A stretch of 64,000 nt of DNA from RPQJ01 sp963846885 (GTDB lineage: Bacteria > Pseudomonadota > Gammaproteobacteria > Steroidobacterales > Steroidobacteraceae). The notes beneath the pieces were generated by a model. That model was not told where the DNA came from and made no database searches. It worked only from the letters and a program-made list of their open reading frames with translations. Location of the stretch: assembly GCA_963846885.1 (NCBI GenBank), contig CAWJXS010000024.1:27813-91812 (forward strand). The letters run 5' to 3'. Position numbers and translations under genes: made by a program. The number at the start of each line of letters is the position of its first letter. Position 1 is the first letter of the stretch. Shown here in pieces: positions 50,015-60,484 of this stretch.

Positions 50015-53000
50015 ATGTCACGCGCATTTTTCCGGGTGCCGGGCGGACCCCGCCACGCAGGATCGGCAACGCGCTGTCGACCATGGCTGCTCATTCTTGC
50101 GCTGCTGCTGCACACGGGCGCCGTGGAAGCAGCCCGCCGCTTCGTCGAAGTGGGCAATGGGCGCGGACTGGACGCGACCGTCGTGCCGTCGATGCTCGTG
50201 GATCGCGACGGCCTGCTGTGGGTCGGCTCCCGCGAGGGGCTGTATCGCTACGACGGCTACCTGGCCACAGCCTTCCGCCCCCTCGCAAACGATGCGGGCA
50301 GCATCAGCGACGTCGACATCCGGGCCCTTTACGAAGCCCGCGACGGCGCGCTCTGGGTCTCCACCAACACGGCCGGACTCAACCGCCTCGACCGTCGCAC
50401 GGGCCGCTTCACGCGGTTCCGGCACGATTCCGCGGACCCGGCATCCTTGAGCGACCCCAGCGTCTACGGCGTCGCCGAGGACGCGCAAGGCCGGGTCTGG
50501 GTCGGCTCACAGCGAGGCCTGAACCGGCTCGAGCCCGACGGCAGGCGTTTCACCCGGTTCTTGCACGACCCGACCCGCACCGGCAGCCTGGCCAACGACT
50601 GGGTCTATGCAGTGCACGGCGGACGGTCGGGCACCTTGTGGGTCGGCACGGTCGGCGGGGGGATCGATCGCTGGGACGAGGCACGCGGGCAGTTCGTCAA
50701 CCTGCTGCCCTCTGCGCTCACCAGCGGCAGCCGGCAGCTCGATGACGTGTTTGCCTTGCACGAGGCGGCGGACGGTCGGCTCTGGGCCGGAACGCGCGGC
50801 GGACTCGTGGTCATCGAACCCAGGCGCGACACGGCACGGCTGCTCGACCTCGCCAACGACGCAGGTGCGCAGCCGCTGGTGACCTCGATGCACGCGGATG
50901 ATTCCGGGCGCCTGTGGGCGACGACCGTGCAGCACGGCCTGATCGAAGTCGACCTGGCTGCCGGCACGGCAACGACGACCCTGCTTGACCTTGGAGCGAA
51001 GCCGGGCAACACCGCCGCGCAACCGCTGCTGAGCGTGGCCACCGGGCTGCATCACGTCTTCATCGGAACCTGGGGAGCGGGCGTGCTGCGCGCGCCGCGC
51101 CGCGCGCCGGCTTTCCAGTTGCTGGCGCAAGTCGGCGCGGACGGCCTGCGCAACAAGAACATCACCGCCGTCATGTCCGACGGCACGGTGGGCCGTCCCT
51201 GGGTGGGGAGTTTCGGCGGCGGGCCGCAGCGCATCGACGTTGCGGCGGGGACACCGATCGACGCCGGTGGTGGGCGCGGCCGACGATGCGGTCGCCCTCG
51301 CCGGCGTGGTCAGCCTGGCGCAACTTGCAGAGGGACGCCTTTTCGCCGGCGCCACCGAAGGCCTTTTCAGTTTCGGGCCCAACGGCAAAGACGTTGCACT
51401 CGACCGGCACGACCCTGCACGCAGCGATGGCATCGGAGCAGGCTATGTCGCGGCGCTGCTGCCTGCGACACAAGGCCAGCTGTGGGTCGGCGTCGGGGGC
51501 AGCGGTTTGCAGCTGCGTGACGCCGCGGGCAGATACCGTACGTTCCGCCATGACCCCGCGTTGCGCGATTCGCTGAGTGGCGACTACATCACGGCCCTGA
51601 GCCCGGGCGCACCGGGATTCATCTGGGTGGGTACGCGTTCGGACGGGCTGAACCTCTGTCGCATCGAGCCCTGGTCGTGCCGGCACGATGGCATGGACGG
51701 CAGCGAAGGCGTGCGGCTTGCCAACCATCACGTGACGGCGTTGCGGCGGGATTCGGTCGGAACGCTCTGGGTTGCGACGGATGGCGGCGGACTGCATCGC
51801 ATCGGCGCGGCCACGGCCACCCAGGGCACGGGCGTGGTCAAGCGCTGGGGTGCGGCAGAGGGCCTCATCGACGACGGCATCATGGCCGTGGAGCGCGACA
51901 ACGACGGTTCATTGTGGCTCAGCACCCGTCACGGCCTGGCCCGGCTGGACCCCACGACGGGACGCGTCGTCAATCACGTGGCCGAATCGGGCCTGCCGGC
52001 GCGCCACTTCAACACCGGCGCCTCGGCGGCTGACGCGAAGAACATGTATTTCGGGTCGGTCGAGGGTTTGCTCAGCGTGCCGAAGGGCACGCCGTTGACG
52101 CCGAGACCGACGACTCCGGTGGTGATCACGGCCGTCGAGCGCCTCGGCACGCGCGGCTCCGGCCTGCTGACGCGGGCCGCGCTCGATGACGGGTTCGAGA
52201 CGCGGCACGGCAACGGCATCGCCGTGGAATTCGCGGTGCTCGACTTTGCCGAGACCACGCACGAATACGCCTATCGCATGGAACCGCAGGACGCGTGGAC
52301 TGCGCTCGGCCAGCGCCGCCAGGTCACGTTCCTCGGCCTGGAGCCGGGCCGCTATCAGCTTCGAGGTGCGCGGCCGCGACGTGTTCGGGCAATGGGGCAC
52401 GAGCCGGACATTGTCGTTCGAGGTCGTGCCGCCGCTGTGGATGACCCCGTGGTTCAGGGCGCTGGCGGCGGCCCTGCTCGTGCTGCTCGCGCTAGGCGTG
52501 CACCTCGCCCGCATGCGCGTACTGAAGACGCGCAATGCCGTGCTGGAAAACCTCGAACGTCAGCGCGAACTTGCACTGGACCGCGCACGCGCCAGCCAGC
52601 ACGACCTCGAGGAAGCCCAGGCCGGCCTGCGGCAGCTCACTGGCCGCCTCGAGTCGGCGGAGGAAGACGAGCGCACGCGCATCTCGCGCGAGCTGCATGA
52701 CGAGTTCGGGCAGACGCTCACCGCCGCCAAGATCACGCTGCAGATGCTGCGCACCCACGCGGAGAGTCCTGCCGTGGCGGACGGACTCACGCAATCCGTC
52801 TCGCTGGTGGACGGCATGATCCGCCAGGCGCGCGACATCGCGCGCGGCCTGCGCCCGGCGTTGCTCGACGAAGCAGGCCTGGTGCCTGCGCTGGAACATC
52901 ACCTGCGATCAGCGTCAGAGCGATCCGGCGTGCGCATCGAGCTGCATGCCGGGCCCGGCGCAGCGGCCGTTCCCGCGGGCCTCAATACGACTGTCTTCCG

Positions 53001-53319
53001 CATCGTGCAGGAGGCCGTCAGCAATGCGCTGCGCCATGCGCACGCCAGCACCATCCATGTCACGCTGGACGCACAGGACGACGCGCTGCAACTCGTCATC
53101 GCCGATGACGGCGTCGGCTTCGACGCCGACGTGGTCGGACAACGCATCCGCCGCGGCGAGCACCTCGGCCTGCTCGGCATGACGGAACGGGTGCGCAACG
53201 CAGGCGGCACCATCGAGCTCGATTCGCGGCCCGCTGCGGGCAGTCGCATCGAGGTGCGGCTGCCGTACGCGAAGCCAGCGGCGCCGCATCGCGCGTCGAC
53301 GGCGGGCAGCTCTGCATGA
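50015..53319 (+). CDS. Sensor histidine kinase with beta-propeller input domain (two frameshifts)
   Basis: About 1100 residues. A signal peptide (RPWLLILALLLHTGAVEAA) precedes many two-component-regulator propeller repeats, for example SMLVDRDGLLWVGSREGLYRYDG and AVHGGRSGTLWVGTVGGGIDRWD, up to about residue 690. A Y_Y_Y-type domain, one transmembrane helix (ALAAALLVLLALGVHLA), then a HisKA_3 domain with phospho-accepting His in ISRELHDEFGQTL and a HATPase ending GLLGMTERVRNAGG follow. It is like the one-piece periplasmic sensors that detect polysaccharide fragments in other bacteria. Breaks lie near 51270 and 52360. AGGA lies 7 bases before ATG. The stop overlaps the regulator start. Confidence 0.88.
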
Positions 53320-53973
53320 TTCGGCGTCGCATCCTGCTGGCCGACGACCATGCGCTCGTTCGTGCGGGCATCCGGGTGCTGCTGCAGTCGCTGCCCGGCG
53401 TCGAAGTGATCGGCGAAACCGGCGACGGCCAGGACGCGCTGGAACGTGTGCGGCGCGACCTGCCCGACGCGATCCTGCTCGACATCACCCTGCCCGGCCT
53501 GAATGGACTCGACGTCGCCGCGCGCATCGCCAGGCTCGGGCTCGCGACACGCGTGCTGATACTGTCGATGCACGCCTCTCCCGAATACGCGGCGCGCGCC
53601 TTCGCGGTGGGCGCCGCGGGCTATCTCAACAAGGACTCGGCCTTCGACGAACTCGCCGCCGCGCTCGATGCGGTCTGCGCAGGCCGTCGCTACCTGTGCC
53701 GCGCCATCGACCCGACGCTGGTCGGGCGAGTTCACTCGTCGTGCCGGCAACGGCGAATCCGAACTCGAGTTGCTGACGCCCCGCCAGCGCCAGATCCTGC
53801 AGCTCGTGACCGAAGGCCAGGGCACGCGGCAGATTGCCGAAAGGCTGAGCCTGAGCGTCAAGACCGTCGAGACACATCGCGCGCAGATCATGCAGCGGCT
53901 GGGCATCCACGATCTGCCGGGCCTGGTGCGGTTTGCGCTGCGCAACGGCTTGTTGCCGCCCGAGTCCACCTGA
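53316..53973 (+). CDS. LuxR/NarL-type response regulator (one frameshift)
   Basis: A regulator of about 218 residues. The receiver has RILLADDHALVRAGIRVLL, the phospho-accepting Asp in AILLDITLPGLNGLDV, LILSMHASPEYAARAF and the Lys in YLNKDSAFDEL. After a break near 53735, the LuxR helix-turn-helix follows: LTPRQRQILQLVTEGQGTRQ, IAERLSLSVKTVETHRAQIM. It overlaps the kinase by four bases (ATGA) and is almost certainly its partner. Its targets may include the secreted-protein genes just downstream, but no operator was identified. Confidence 0.9.
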
Positions 53974-54114
53974 CGTAATAGCGAGCCTGGCCGGCCGACT
54001 CCTGCGAAATCTCAGGGTTTGCCTGATGGCGGGCGAGCGAGACGAGCGTCACATTGGCGCCACGTCCCTGAACGCTCGCATCGTCGAGCACGCCCGATCT
54101 CCAGGAGTACCCAC

Positions 54115-54754
54115 GTGTTCCGACTCGTACGCCCATCATTGATGGCCGCCGCGGTGCTTGGCACTGCGCTGGCGCTGCTGCCGGCCGTCGCCGTGCAGGC
54201 GGCAAAACTCAAGCAGCAGAACCTCACGCAGCTGATCGCCGACGCGCAGATGATCGTCGCCGGCAAGGTCGTGCGCGTGACCGACGGCGTCACCCCGCAG
54301 GGCCTGCCGTACACGGAAATCACGCTCTCGGTGCAGGACAGCGCCCGCGGCCAGCTGCGTGGCGGCGCGAGCTACAAGTTCCGCCAGTTCGGCCTCGTCG
54401 CACCGCGCAAGATGCCGAACGGCAAGATGCTGCTGGCCGTGAGCCCCGAGGGCTTTCCGCGCTGGCAGGAAGGCGAACGCGTGATCGCGTTCATGCACAA
54501 GCCGGCCAGCAAGACCGGCCTGCAGACCACGTCGGGCCTCGCGCAGGGCAAGCTCAACCTGCTCGACGGGCAGCGTGTTCAACGAATTCAACAATCGCGG
54601 CCTGTTCGACGGCGTGAAGATCAATGACGCGCTGCTCAGCAAGAACGAGCGGGCCATGCTCGCCAGCCAGGGACCGGTGGACGCCGCGACCTTCGTCGGC
54701 CTCGTCGGCCGGGCCGTGAGCGAGAACTGGATCACCACAGGGGAGATGCGCTGA
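54115..54754 (+). CDS. Secreted protein of unknown function (one frameshift)
   Basis: About 212 residues with a signal peptide (SLMAAAVLGTALALLPAVAVQA). The mature part, QNLTQLIADAQMIVAGKVVRV with YTEITLSVQDSARGQL and RWQEGERVIAFMHKP, looks like a small beta-rich domain; I do not recognise the family. A break near 54575 moves the C-terminus (NEFNNRGLFDGVKINDALL) to another frame. I choose GTG at 54115 because AGGAG lies 8 bases before it. The stop overlaps the next start (TGATG), so the two proteins are made together. Confidence 0.75.
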
Positions 54755-57210
54755 TGAACCGCTTCATCGCCAAGGCTGGCGTTGCATTGCTGCTGGCTGC
54801 CGGAACCGCCCAGGCGGCCGGCCCCCTGTACCTGCTCGATTCGAGCCCGCCGCGTCCCTACGCCTGGGACACGTCGAAGGGCGCCATTCCCGTCTGGACC
54901 GACGGCGGCGAGGCGTTCACGTTCGACTTCGACGGCGTCACTCCGTTCATCACGATCGAGCGGGCCAACCAGATCACGCAGTTCGCGTTCGACCAGTGGA
55001 ACAACGTCAAGACGGCCACGTTCGAGGCGAAGATCGCCGGCACGATCGAGAGCAAGATCGGCATCGCCGACGTCACCGGCGCCAATGCCGCGCAGCTCTA
55101 CGAGAAGCAGAATGGCTACGGCTTCTGGGTGCTGTACGACACCGACGGCGCGATCCTCGAGGAATACTTCGGCGTGCCGCGTGATGCAGTGCTCGGCATC
55201 GCCTTCCCCGAGTGGGCGGACGACGACGGCCGCATCACCGAGGCCACCGCGCTGCTGAACGGCTGGTTCGTCGATGCCAGCGACGTCAACGGCGAACTGG
55301 TCGCGGGCGTGTTCACCCACGAGTTCGGCCACGCGGTCAACCTCTCGCACGCGCAGGTGAACGGCCCGATGGTGTACTCGAGCTACACCTTCCGTCCGTT
55401 CTATCCGGGCGTGCCGCAAGTGCGTCGCGCCGGTGCACTACTGGAACCACTGGGACGACGTGGGCGTGAACCGCGCGGATCCAGCGATCGTCGAGACGAT
55501 GTATCCGTTCATCGACACGCTGTCCGTGGTCGGCCGCGAGCAGAGCACCGTGACGCATCCGGACGACATCGCGGGCATCTCGAACCTGTATCCGACCGCG
55601 AACTACCGTGCGACGACCGGCTCGATCTCCGGCGTGCTGCGGCTCAAGGACGGCAGCACGCAGTACAGCGGCATCAACATCATCGCGCGCAACGCGGCCA
55701 ATCCGCTCGGCGATGCGGTCTCGGCGATGTCGGGCGACCAGACGCAGGGCCTGATCGGACCGGACGGCCGGTTCACGATCAACAACCTCACGCCGGGCCA
55801 GGATTACGTGGTCTACATCGAGGAGATCGTCGCCGGCGGCTACCCGACCCAGCCGACGCAGCTGGTCTCGCAGGGCGAGTACTGGGACGTGGCCGAGAGC
55901 AGCAACCCGGCACCGACCGGCCCTGCAACAAGTCGACGATCCGCGCCGAGGCCGGCGTGACCAAGACCGCCAACATCACCTTCAACGGTTATGCGCGGGG
56001 CGTGGAGTTCACGCCGATCGTGTCCGCCTACCTGACGGACCTGGCCAAGAACGGCCGCAGCGCCGCGGGCCAGGCCGAGACGACGGTCTTCACCTGGAAC
56101 AAGACCCAGGGCTTCGAGGTGCTCCCGCCGGAGTTGATCGCGACCAACAGCTCCATGACCCGCAACGGCCAGTGGGTGCTGGTGGCCCACGACGCCAACG
56201 GCAACGGCATCGCCCAGGCGACCCTGCGTTCGCAGAACGGCGCCCTGCTCTCGCTCGGCGACCTGAACGGCGACACCTGCGGCGGCGGCAGCCAGTCCGG
56301 CTTCACCAGCAGCTATGGCTGGGCCGTCGATGACGCCGGCCGCACCGCGGTGGGCACCGCGTACATCGACCGCGACAAGGACGGTTCCTGCGAATCGCCG
56401 AACGCGAGCGAGATCGTGCCGTTCATCTGGACGGCGCAAAAGGGCATGCGCGAGCTCAACACCTCGAACCTGCCGATGGACGAGCTGCCCTGGGTGCGCG
56501 CGCACGCGGTCTCGGGCAATGGCGAGGTCGTGCTCGGCACCTCCAACTTCCAGTACGCGTTCGCCTGGGTCAAGGAAGGCAAGGCGATCAACCTGACCGA
56601 GCGTTTCGGCGCCGATGCCAACGCCTATGCGGTCAGTTTCGACGGCCATCGCGTCGCACTCAACATCACCGATCCCGAGACCTTCACCAGCAAGGGCGTG
56701 GCGCTCTGGGATTACGCCAGGGGCCTGACGCCGATCGGTTCGCTGAAGTGGTGCATCGACGTGCCTTACGTCAGCTTGTTCGGCGGCGACCTGTGCCAGG
56801 AAATGTCGCCGGCCGAAGTCGAGGCTGCCGTCGGCAAGCCGCCGGTCGAGATTTACGACATGAGCGACGACGGCTCGATCCTGATCGGCCGCACCGGCTC
56901 GTTCTTCACGGGCTTCATCGGCGCGCTCTGGATCGAGCAGGTGGGTTGGATGACCTGGGACTCGTTCTTCCGCAAGCAAGGCGTGGTCGAGGCCAGCCGC
57001 GTGCAGTTCTCGAACCCGATCTCGATCAGCGGCACGGGCCGCGAAGTGGTCGGCGGCACGGTCGGCGCCGCGTTCTCATGGCTCGCCAACATCGACCAGG
57101 TGTTCGTCTGCGAGCGGGGCAACTCGGTGCAGACGGGCTATCCGAACGGCCTGCGCGCCAAGATCGCTGCGGGCGCCAAGTTCGGCCGCTGCGAGCACCT
57201 CAACGATTGA
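54754..57210 (+). CDS. Secreted protein with metzincin zinc motif and a C-terminal repeat region
   Basis: 818 codons, starting MNRFIAKAGVALLLAAGTAQA, a signal peptide. The motif FTHEFGHAVNLSHAQ (residues about 187-201) fits HExxHxxGxxH of metzincin proteases, with a later MYPF that could be the Met-turn. A carboxypeptidase-regulatory-like beta domain (TGSISGVLRLKDGSTQYSG) follows, and the C-terminal 400 residues have repeated VSxNGxxV-like units (MTRNGQWVLVAHDANGNG, AVSFDGHRVAL, DMSDDGSILIGRTG). Breaks near 55425 and 55915 cancel, so residues about 224-388 are read in the wrong frame in the plain translation. A terminator follows. Confidence 0.82.
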   Translation: MNRFIAKAGVALLLAAGTAQAAGPLYLLDSSPPRPYAWDTSKGAIPVWTDGGEAFTFDFDGVTPFITIERANQITQFAFDQWNNVKTATFEAKIAGTIESKIGIADVTGANAAQLYEKQNGYGFWVLYDTDGAILEEYFGVPRDAVLGIAFPEWADDDGRITEATALLNGWFVDASDVNGELVAGVFTHEFGHAVNLSHAQVNGPMVYSSYTFRPFYPGVPQVRRAGALLEPLGRRGREPRGSSDRRDDVSVHRHAVRGRPRAEHRDASGRHRGHLEPVSDRELPCDDRLDLRRAAAQGRQHAVQRHQHHRAQRGQSARRCGLGDVGRPDAGPDRTGRPVHDQQPHAGPGLRGLHRGDRRRRLPDPADAAGLAGRVLGRGREQQPGTDRPCNKSTIRAEAGVTKTANITFNGYARGVEFTPIVSAYLTDLAKNGRSAAGQAETTVFTWNKTQGFEVLPPELIATNSSMTRNGQWVLVAHDANGNGIAQATLRSQNGALLSLGDLNGDTCGGGSQSGFTSSYGWAVDDAGRTAVGTAYIDRDKDGSCESPNASEIVPFIWTAQKGMRELNTSNLPMDELPWVRAHAVSGNGEVVLGTSNFQYAFAWVKEGKAINLTERFGADANAYAVSFDGHRVALNITDPETFTSKGVALWDYARGLTPIGSLKWCIDVPYVSLFGGDLCQEMSPAEVEAAVGKPPVEIYDMSDDGSILIGRTGSFFTGFIGALWIEQVGWMTWDSFFRKQGVVEASRVQFSNPISISGTGREVVGGTVGAAFSWLANIDQVFVCERGNSVQTGYPNGLRAKIAAGAKFGRCEHLND

Positions 57211-57217
57211 GTCGGGG

Positions 57218-57252
57218 CCCGGGCAGGGCGGTCGCGCCCTGCCCGGGTTTTT
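57218..57252 (+). terminator. Rho-independent terminator
   Basis: A perfect 13-bp stem, CCCGGGCAGGGCG (57218-57230) and CGCCCTGCCCGGG (57235-57247), with loop GTCG and five T's. It is 8 bases after the metzincin-type gene and ends the 50.0-57.2 kb transcript. Confidence 0.93.
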
Positions 57253-57263
57253 CAGCGAGAACG

Positions 57264-57690
57264 TTACTCGAGCCAGACGCGGGTGAGGTACAACTCACCC
57301 GCATCCAGCGGCCGGCTGGCAAACAGCATCACGTCAGCGATCGCGGTCATGTCCATGCGCCGCCCGCGCGGCGACGTGGCCACGGCCTCGAGCGAAATCC
57401 GCACCGTCGATCGCGTGTCCGGGCCGGAATCACGAACGCCTGGTTGAAGCGATCCTCGTGGGTCCAGTCGTGCGTGGCATCGAAAATCCGCAGCACGAAA
57501 TGCACCGGAATGCGACGCCGGGTTGGTCACATCGATGACGAGTTGCTGCATGCTGCTCCAGTCGGCGACCGGCTCGAGCCAGCTGCACGCCGGGGCGCGC
57601 GCCGGCATCGAAACTCAGCCGCAGCGAATCCGCTTCGCCTGGCTGCGAAAATCTGACGGGCAATGGCGCACGACTCACCGTACGCGTCAT
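57264..57690 (-). CDS. Hypothetical protein, beta-sandwich-like (frameshifted)
   Basis: About 140 residues in three frames. It opens MTRTVSRAPLPVRFSQPGEA then SLRLSFDAGA, continues CSWLEPVADWSSMQQLVIDV and ends STVRISLEAVATSPRGRRMD, with FASRPLDAGELYLTRVWLE. The pattern (a mean field of strands, 'GRRMDMTAI' and a final 'VWLE') resembles the carbohydrate-binding-like modules appended to some surface or VanZ-associated proteins, but I cannot name a family. Breaks are near 57600, 57510 and 57435. It overlaps the VanZ gene end. Confidence 0.6.
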
Positions 57691-58274
57691 GCACTCTGCG
57701 CGAAAGCGGCCTGCGCCTCAGCGCTCATCGGCAGCAACGCCGGCCAGGCAGCCGTGCGGGCCGCATAGGCGCTTGCGCATTGTAGCGGTTGCCACGCCAG
57801 GATCACGAAAGCGCCCAGCGCGATGGCAACGGCAGCCGCGCGTGCGTGCATCGCCTGCAGGACTTTCCTGTCGTCGCGCAAGCGGCGCTCGACCACCAGA
57901 ACCAAGCGCAGTCCGAACGCGGCACCGGCCGCGTCGTGCAGCACGTCTGCTGCGGAAACATTGCGATCGGGCAGCGCCAGTTGCATCAGTTCGGTGACGA
58001 TGCCGAGCCCGACGGCGAGCGGAAGACCCCATGATACTGGCTGAATGACCTGAGACGGCGTCCGCGGGCGGGGCTCCTGCAGCCAACAGCAGCACGATGG
58101 CCAGCGCGGCGAACACCGGCCCATGCCCTGCGTTCTCGACGACGCGTTGCCAGAGCTTTTCGTCGGGCAGCGACAACGTGAACACGGCGCCGACCAGCAG
58201 ACAGCGACCGCCAGGCGGAACAGCCCCACTGCGGCGGTGGCAAGGGGTGCGAATGAAGCGACGCGCAGCGGCAT
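57687..58274 (-). CDS. VanZ family membrane protein (frameshifted)
   Basis: About 195 residues with several hydrophobic segments. It starts MPLRVASFAPLATAAVGLFR; in another frame VGAVFTLSLPDEKLWQRVV, GHGPVFAALAIVLLLAAG follow, and after a second break LAVGLGIVTELMQLALPDRNVSAADVLHDAAGAAFGL, a VanZ hallmark (the ELxQ...R..D..D...N block). Breaks are near 58200 and 58060. VanZ relatives are inner-membrane proteins of mostly unknown role. The start overlaps or abuts the paaN end. Confidence 0.75.
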   Translation of the reverse strand: MPLRVASFAPLATAAVGLFRLAVAVCWSAPCSRCRCPTKSSGNASSRTQGMGRCSPRWPSCCCWLQEPRPRTPSQVIQPVSWGLPLAVGLGIVTELMQLALPDRNVSAADVLHDAAGAAFGLRLVLVVERRLRDDRKVLQAMHARAAAVAIALGAFVILAWQPLQCASAYAARTAAWPALLPMSAEAQAAFAQSA

Positions 58275-58313
58275 CGGACTGGGGCGCAGAGAACTTGTCG
58301 CCGGCGCCGGCGC

Positions 58314-60006
58314 TCAGCCGACGGGCGCCGCGACTGGGTAATCCGAAATCGCGAGGCCACGAATGCAAGATCCGTAAGGGTGGCGTTACCGGCCGGATTC
58401 AGGCCGGTGACGTGATAGTCACTGTAGGCAGCCGCGAAATTGAGCGGCATCGGGCCCGGTCAGGTTGCACGTGAGTTGCGCGCCGGCGGCGGAATACGCC
58501 GCAATGCCGCGATCGACATACGCCGGGGTCGGTCGAGTACAGGAAAGCGGTGATGCCTCCGCCCGCCTTGGCGTCCGCAGCCGCCTCGCCCAGCGCCGCA
58601 TCGCGGTCGGCCGTCGTGATCACGAAGCCGATCGGGCCCGAAACGCTCCTCGCCATAAAGTCCCTGGCGCCGGCATCGAGCCCGATCAGCAGCGGAGTAC
58701 GCGTGCGCGCGCGGGGAAATTCGGGGTGCACGTAGGGCGCTGACGCAAGCAACACGCGGCCACGACGCGCACCCTGCTCTGCCATTCCGATCGATGAGCG
58801 CCTAAGGTCGCGCCCCCTGCAGGGCAGCCATGATCGGCGCGGCGCGCTTGGGATCTGCCGCGATCGACGCAATCGACTGTGCGAGCAGCGCGCCGAACTC
58901 GTCCGCACCCACGCGACCACCGGCATGCCGGATCCCGTCGCGCGGCACATAGATGTTCTGCGGTGACGTGCACATCTGCGCCGAAAACAGGCTGAGCGTC
59001 GTCGCGAGGCTCTTGATCACGGGCTCGAGCTGATCGACCGATTCGACGACGACGGTGTTGACGCCCGAGGTCTCCGAAAAACACAGCGCAGGATGCGCGT
59101 TCGCTTCGACCCAGGAGCCGAAGCGTGCGCTGCCCGTGAAATCGACGATCGCCGTCTGCGGATGCTTGACCAGCACTTTGCCGATCGGCGCGTCGAACGC
59201 TGTCGAGGCACAGCGTGACGAGGTTCGGGGAATATCCCGCTTCACCCAGCACTTCGCGACACGTGCGTACCGCGAGCGCCATCGGCAGGATGGCCGTGGG
59301 GTGCGGCTTGACGATCACCGGGTTGCCCGTCGCGAGGCTCGCGAGCATGGCGGGGTACGCGTTCCAGGTCGGGAAACGTCGCGCAGACGAAGCACACCGC
59401 CACGCCGCGCGGCACGAGTTGATAGCGCTTGCGCAAGCGGATGGTGGTGGAGCCGAAGCGGCGCTCCCAGAGCGCTTCAGGCGGCACATCAGTCATGGCT
59501 GCGTGGGCGTAAGCGAGGGCCTCAACACCGCGATCGAGGGCATTGGTGCCGCTGCCGGCATAGCTCATCAGTTCACTCTGTCCCGCGGTGTGCATGACGG
59601 CCTGCGCGGACTCAAAGATCCGGTCGTACAGGCGATCGACGATTTCCATGCAGACGCCCAGCCGCTCGCGTGGCGTGGCGCCCGCCCAGCTCGGCATCGC
59701 ATCGCGCGCCGCGGCGAACAGGGTGTCCGCGTCGGCGCGCGGATAATCGATGCCGAGCGGTTCGAGCGTGTACGGCGAAATTTCGCTGCCGCAACGGTCG
59801 ATGGTGCCCGGCTGATCGAGTTCGAACGGCCGACCGAGCTGCGAGCGGAACGCGGCGAGGCCGGCTTCTTTTGCGGCGGCGCCGCCACGATGCCGATCGG
59901 GCGTTTCCGGAAAGAGCGTGAAGTAGCCACGCACACGACAGGCGGTGGACGCAGCGAGCAGGGCTGCCTCGTGCTTTTCGAACAGGACCGATGCAGCCGA
60001 ACTCAT
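58314..60006 (-). CDS. paaN: Aldehyde dehydrogenase-like protein PaaN (frameshifted)
   Basis: About 560 residues, like phenylacetic acid degradation protein PaaN of the aldehyde dehydrogenase superfamily. It begins MSSAASVLFEKHEAALLAAS and has RGYFTLFPETP, YPRADADTLFAAA, GNPVIVKPHPTAILPMALA, DFTGSARFGSWVEANA, SETSGVNTVVVES and the catalytic Cys in FSAQMCTSPQNIYVP; the end is LTDLAFVASRFRITQSR. Breaks are near 59375, 59200, 58790, 58650, 58520 and 58455. The stop is inferred at 58314 after one more shift. No other paa genes are present, so the aromatic-degradation role is inferred from family only. Confidence 0.8.
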
Positions 60007-60017
60007 GCTCGAGACCT

Positions 60018-60475
60018 CTACGATACCCGCGGGGCACGCCTTCGCTGGCTGGGCGCCATTGCAGCCGATGCACGCTCACCCCGCCGGGAACCGATTCCTG
60101 CGCCGAGAGCGTGAGCGTGTGGCCGCGCATCTGGATCTTGCGGGTCTGCAGCGTACCGACGAGCGCCGGATTGTGCGACAACGTGACGCGGTGTTCCACC
60201 GACTGTCCGACGATGCGCCAGCGGCAGCAGTAACCGAAGTAGGTGTCGAATGCGGCGGCACGTTCGCTCTCCGGTGCCGCGCGTGGATTGCCGCGCGAGA
60301 GTCGTGGCCGGCCTGCCGCTATCATGGCAGCGCTCATCCAGCCGTCGCCCGTGTAGACCAGCAGGCCCGTTGCATCGGGGCCCAGCGGTTCGGTGACCGA
60401 ACCGTCTTCATAGGTGATGAACCAGCGCCGCAACTGCCAGGTGCCGATGATTCGCTTGCGTTCGAAAGCAGGCAT
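60018..60475 (-). CDS. Lipocalin-like domain protein
   Basis: About 150 residues: RIIGTWQLRRWFITYEDGSV, GPDATGLLVYTGDGWMSAAM, FDTYFGYCCRWRIVGQSVEH and VSLSHNP-like VTLSHNPALVGT, the pattern of PF13924 lipocalin_5. Function of the family is not known; it often sits with oxidoreductases. The frame runs on into paaN, so a small break near 60050 is likely and the stop at 60018 is inferred. ATG at 60475 is ten bases after the monooxygenase stop. Confidence 0.72.
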
Positions 60476-60484
60476 GGGCGGGCC

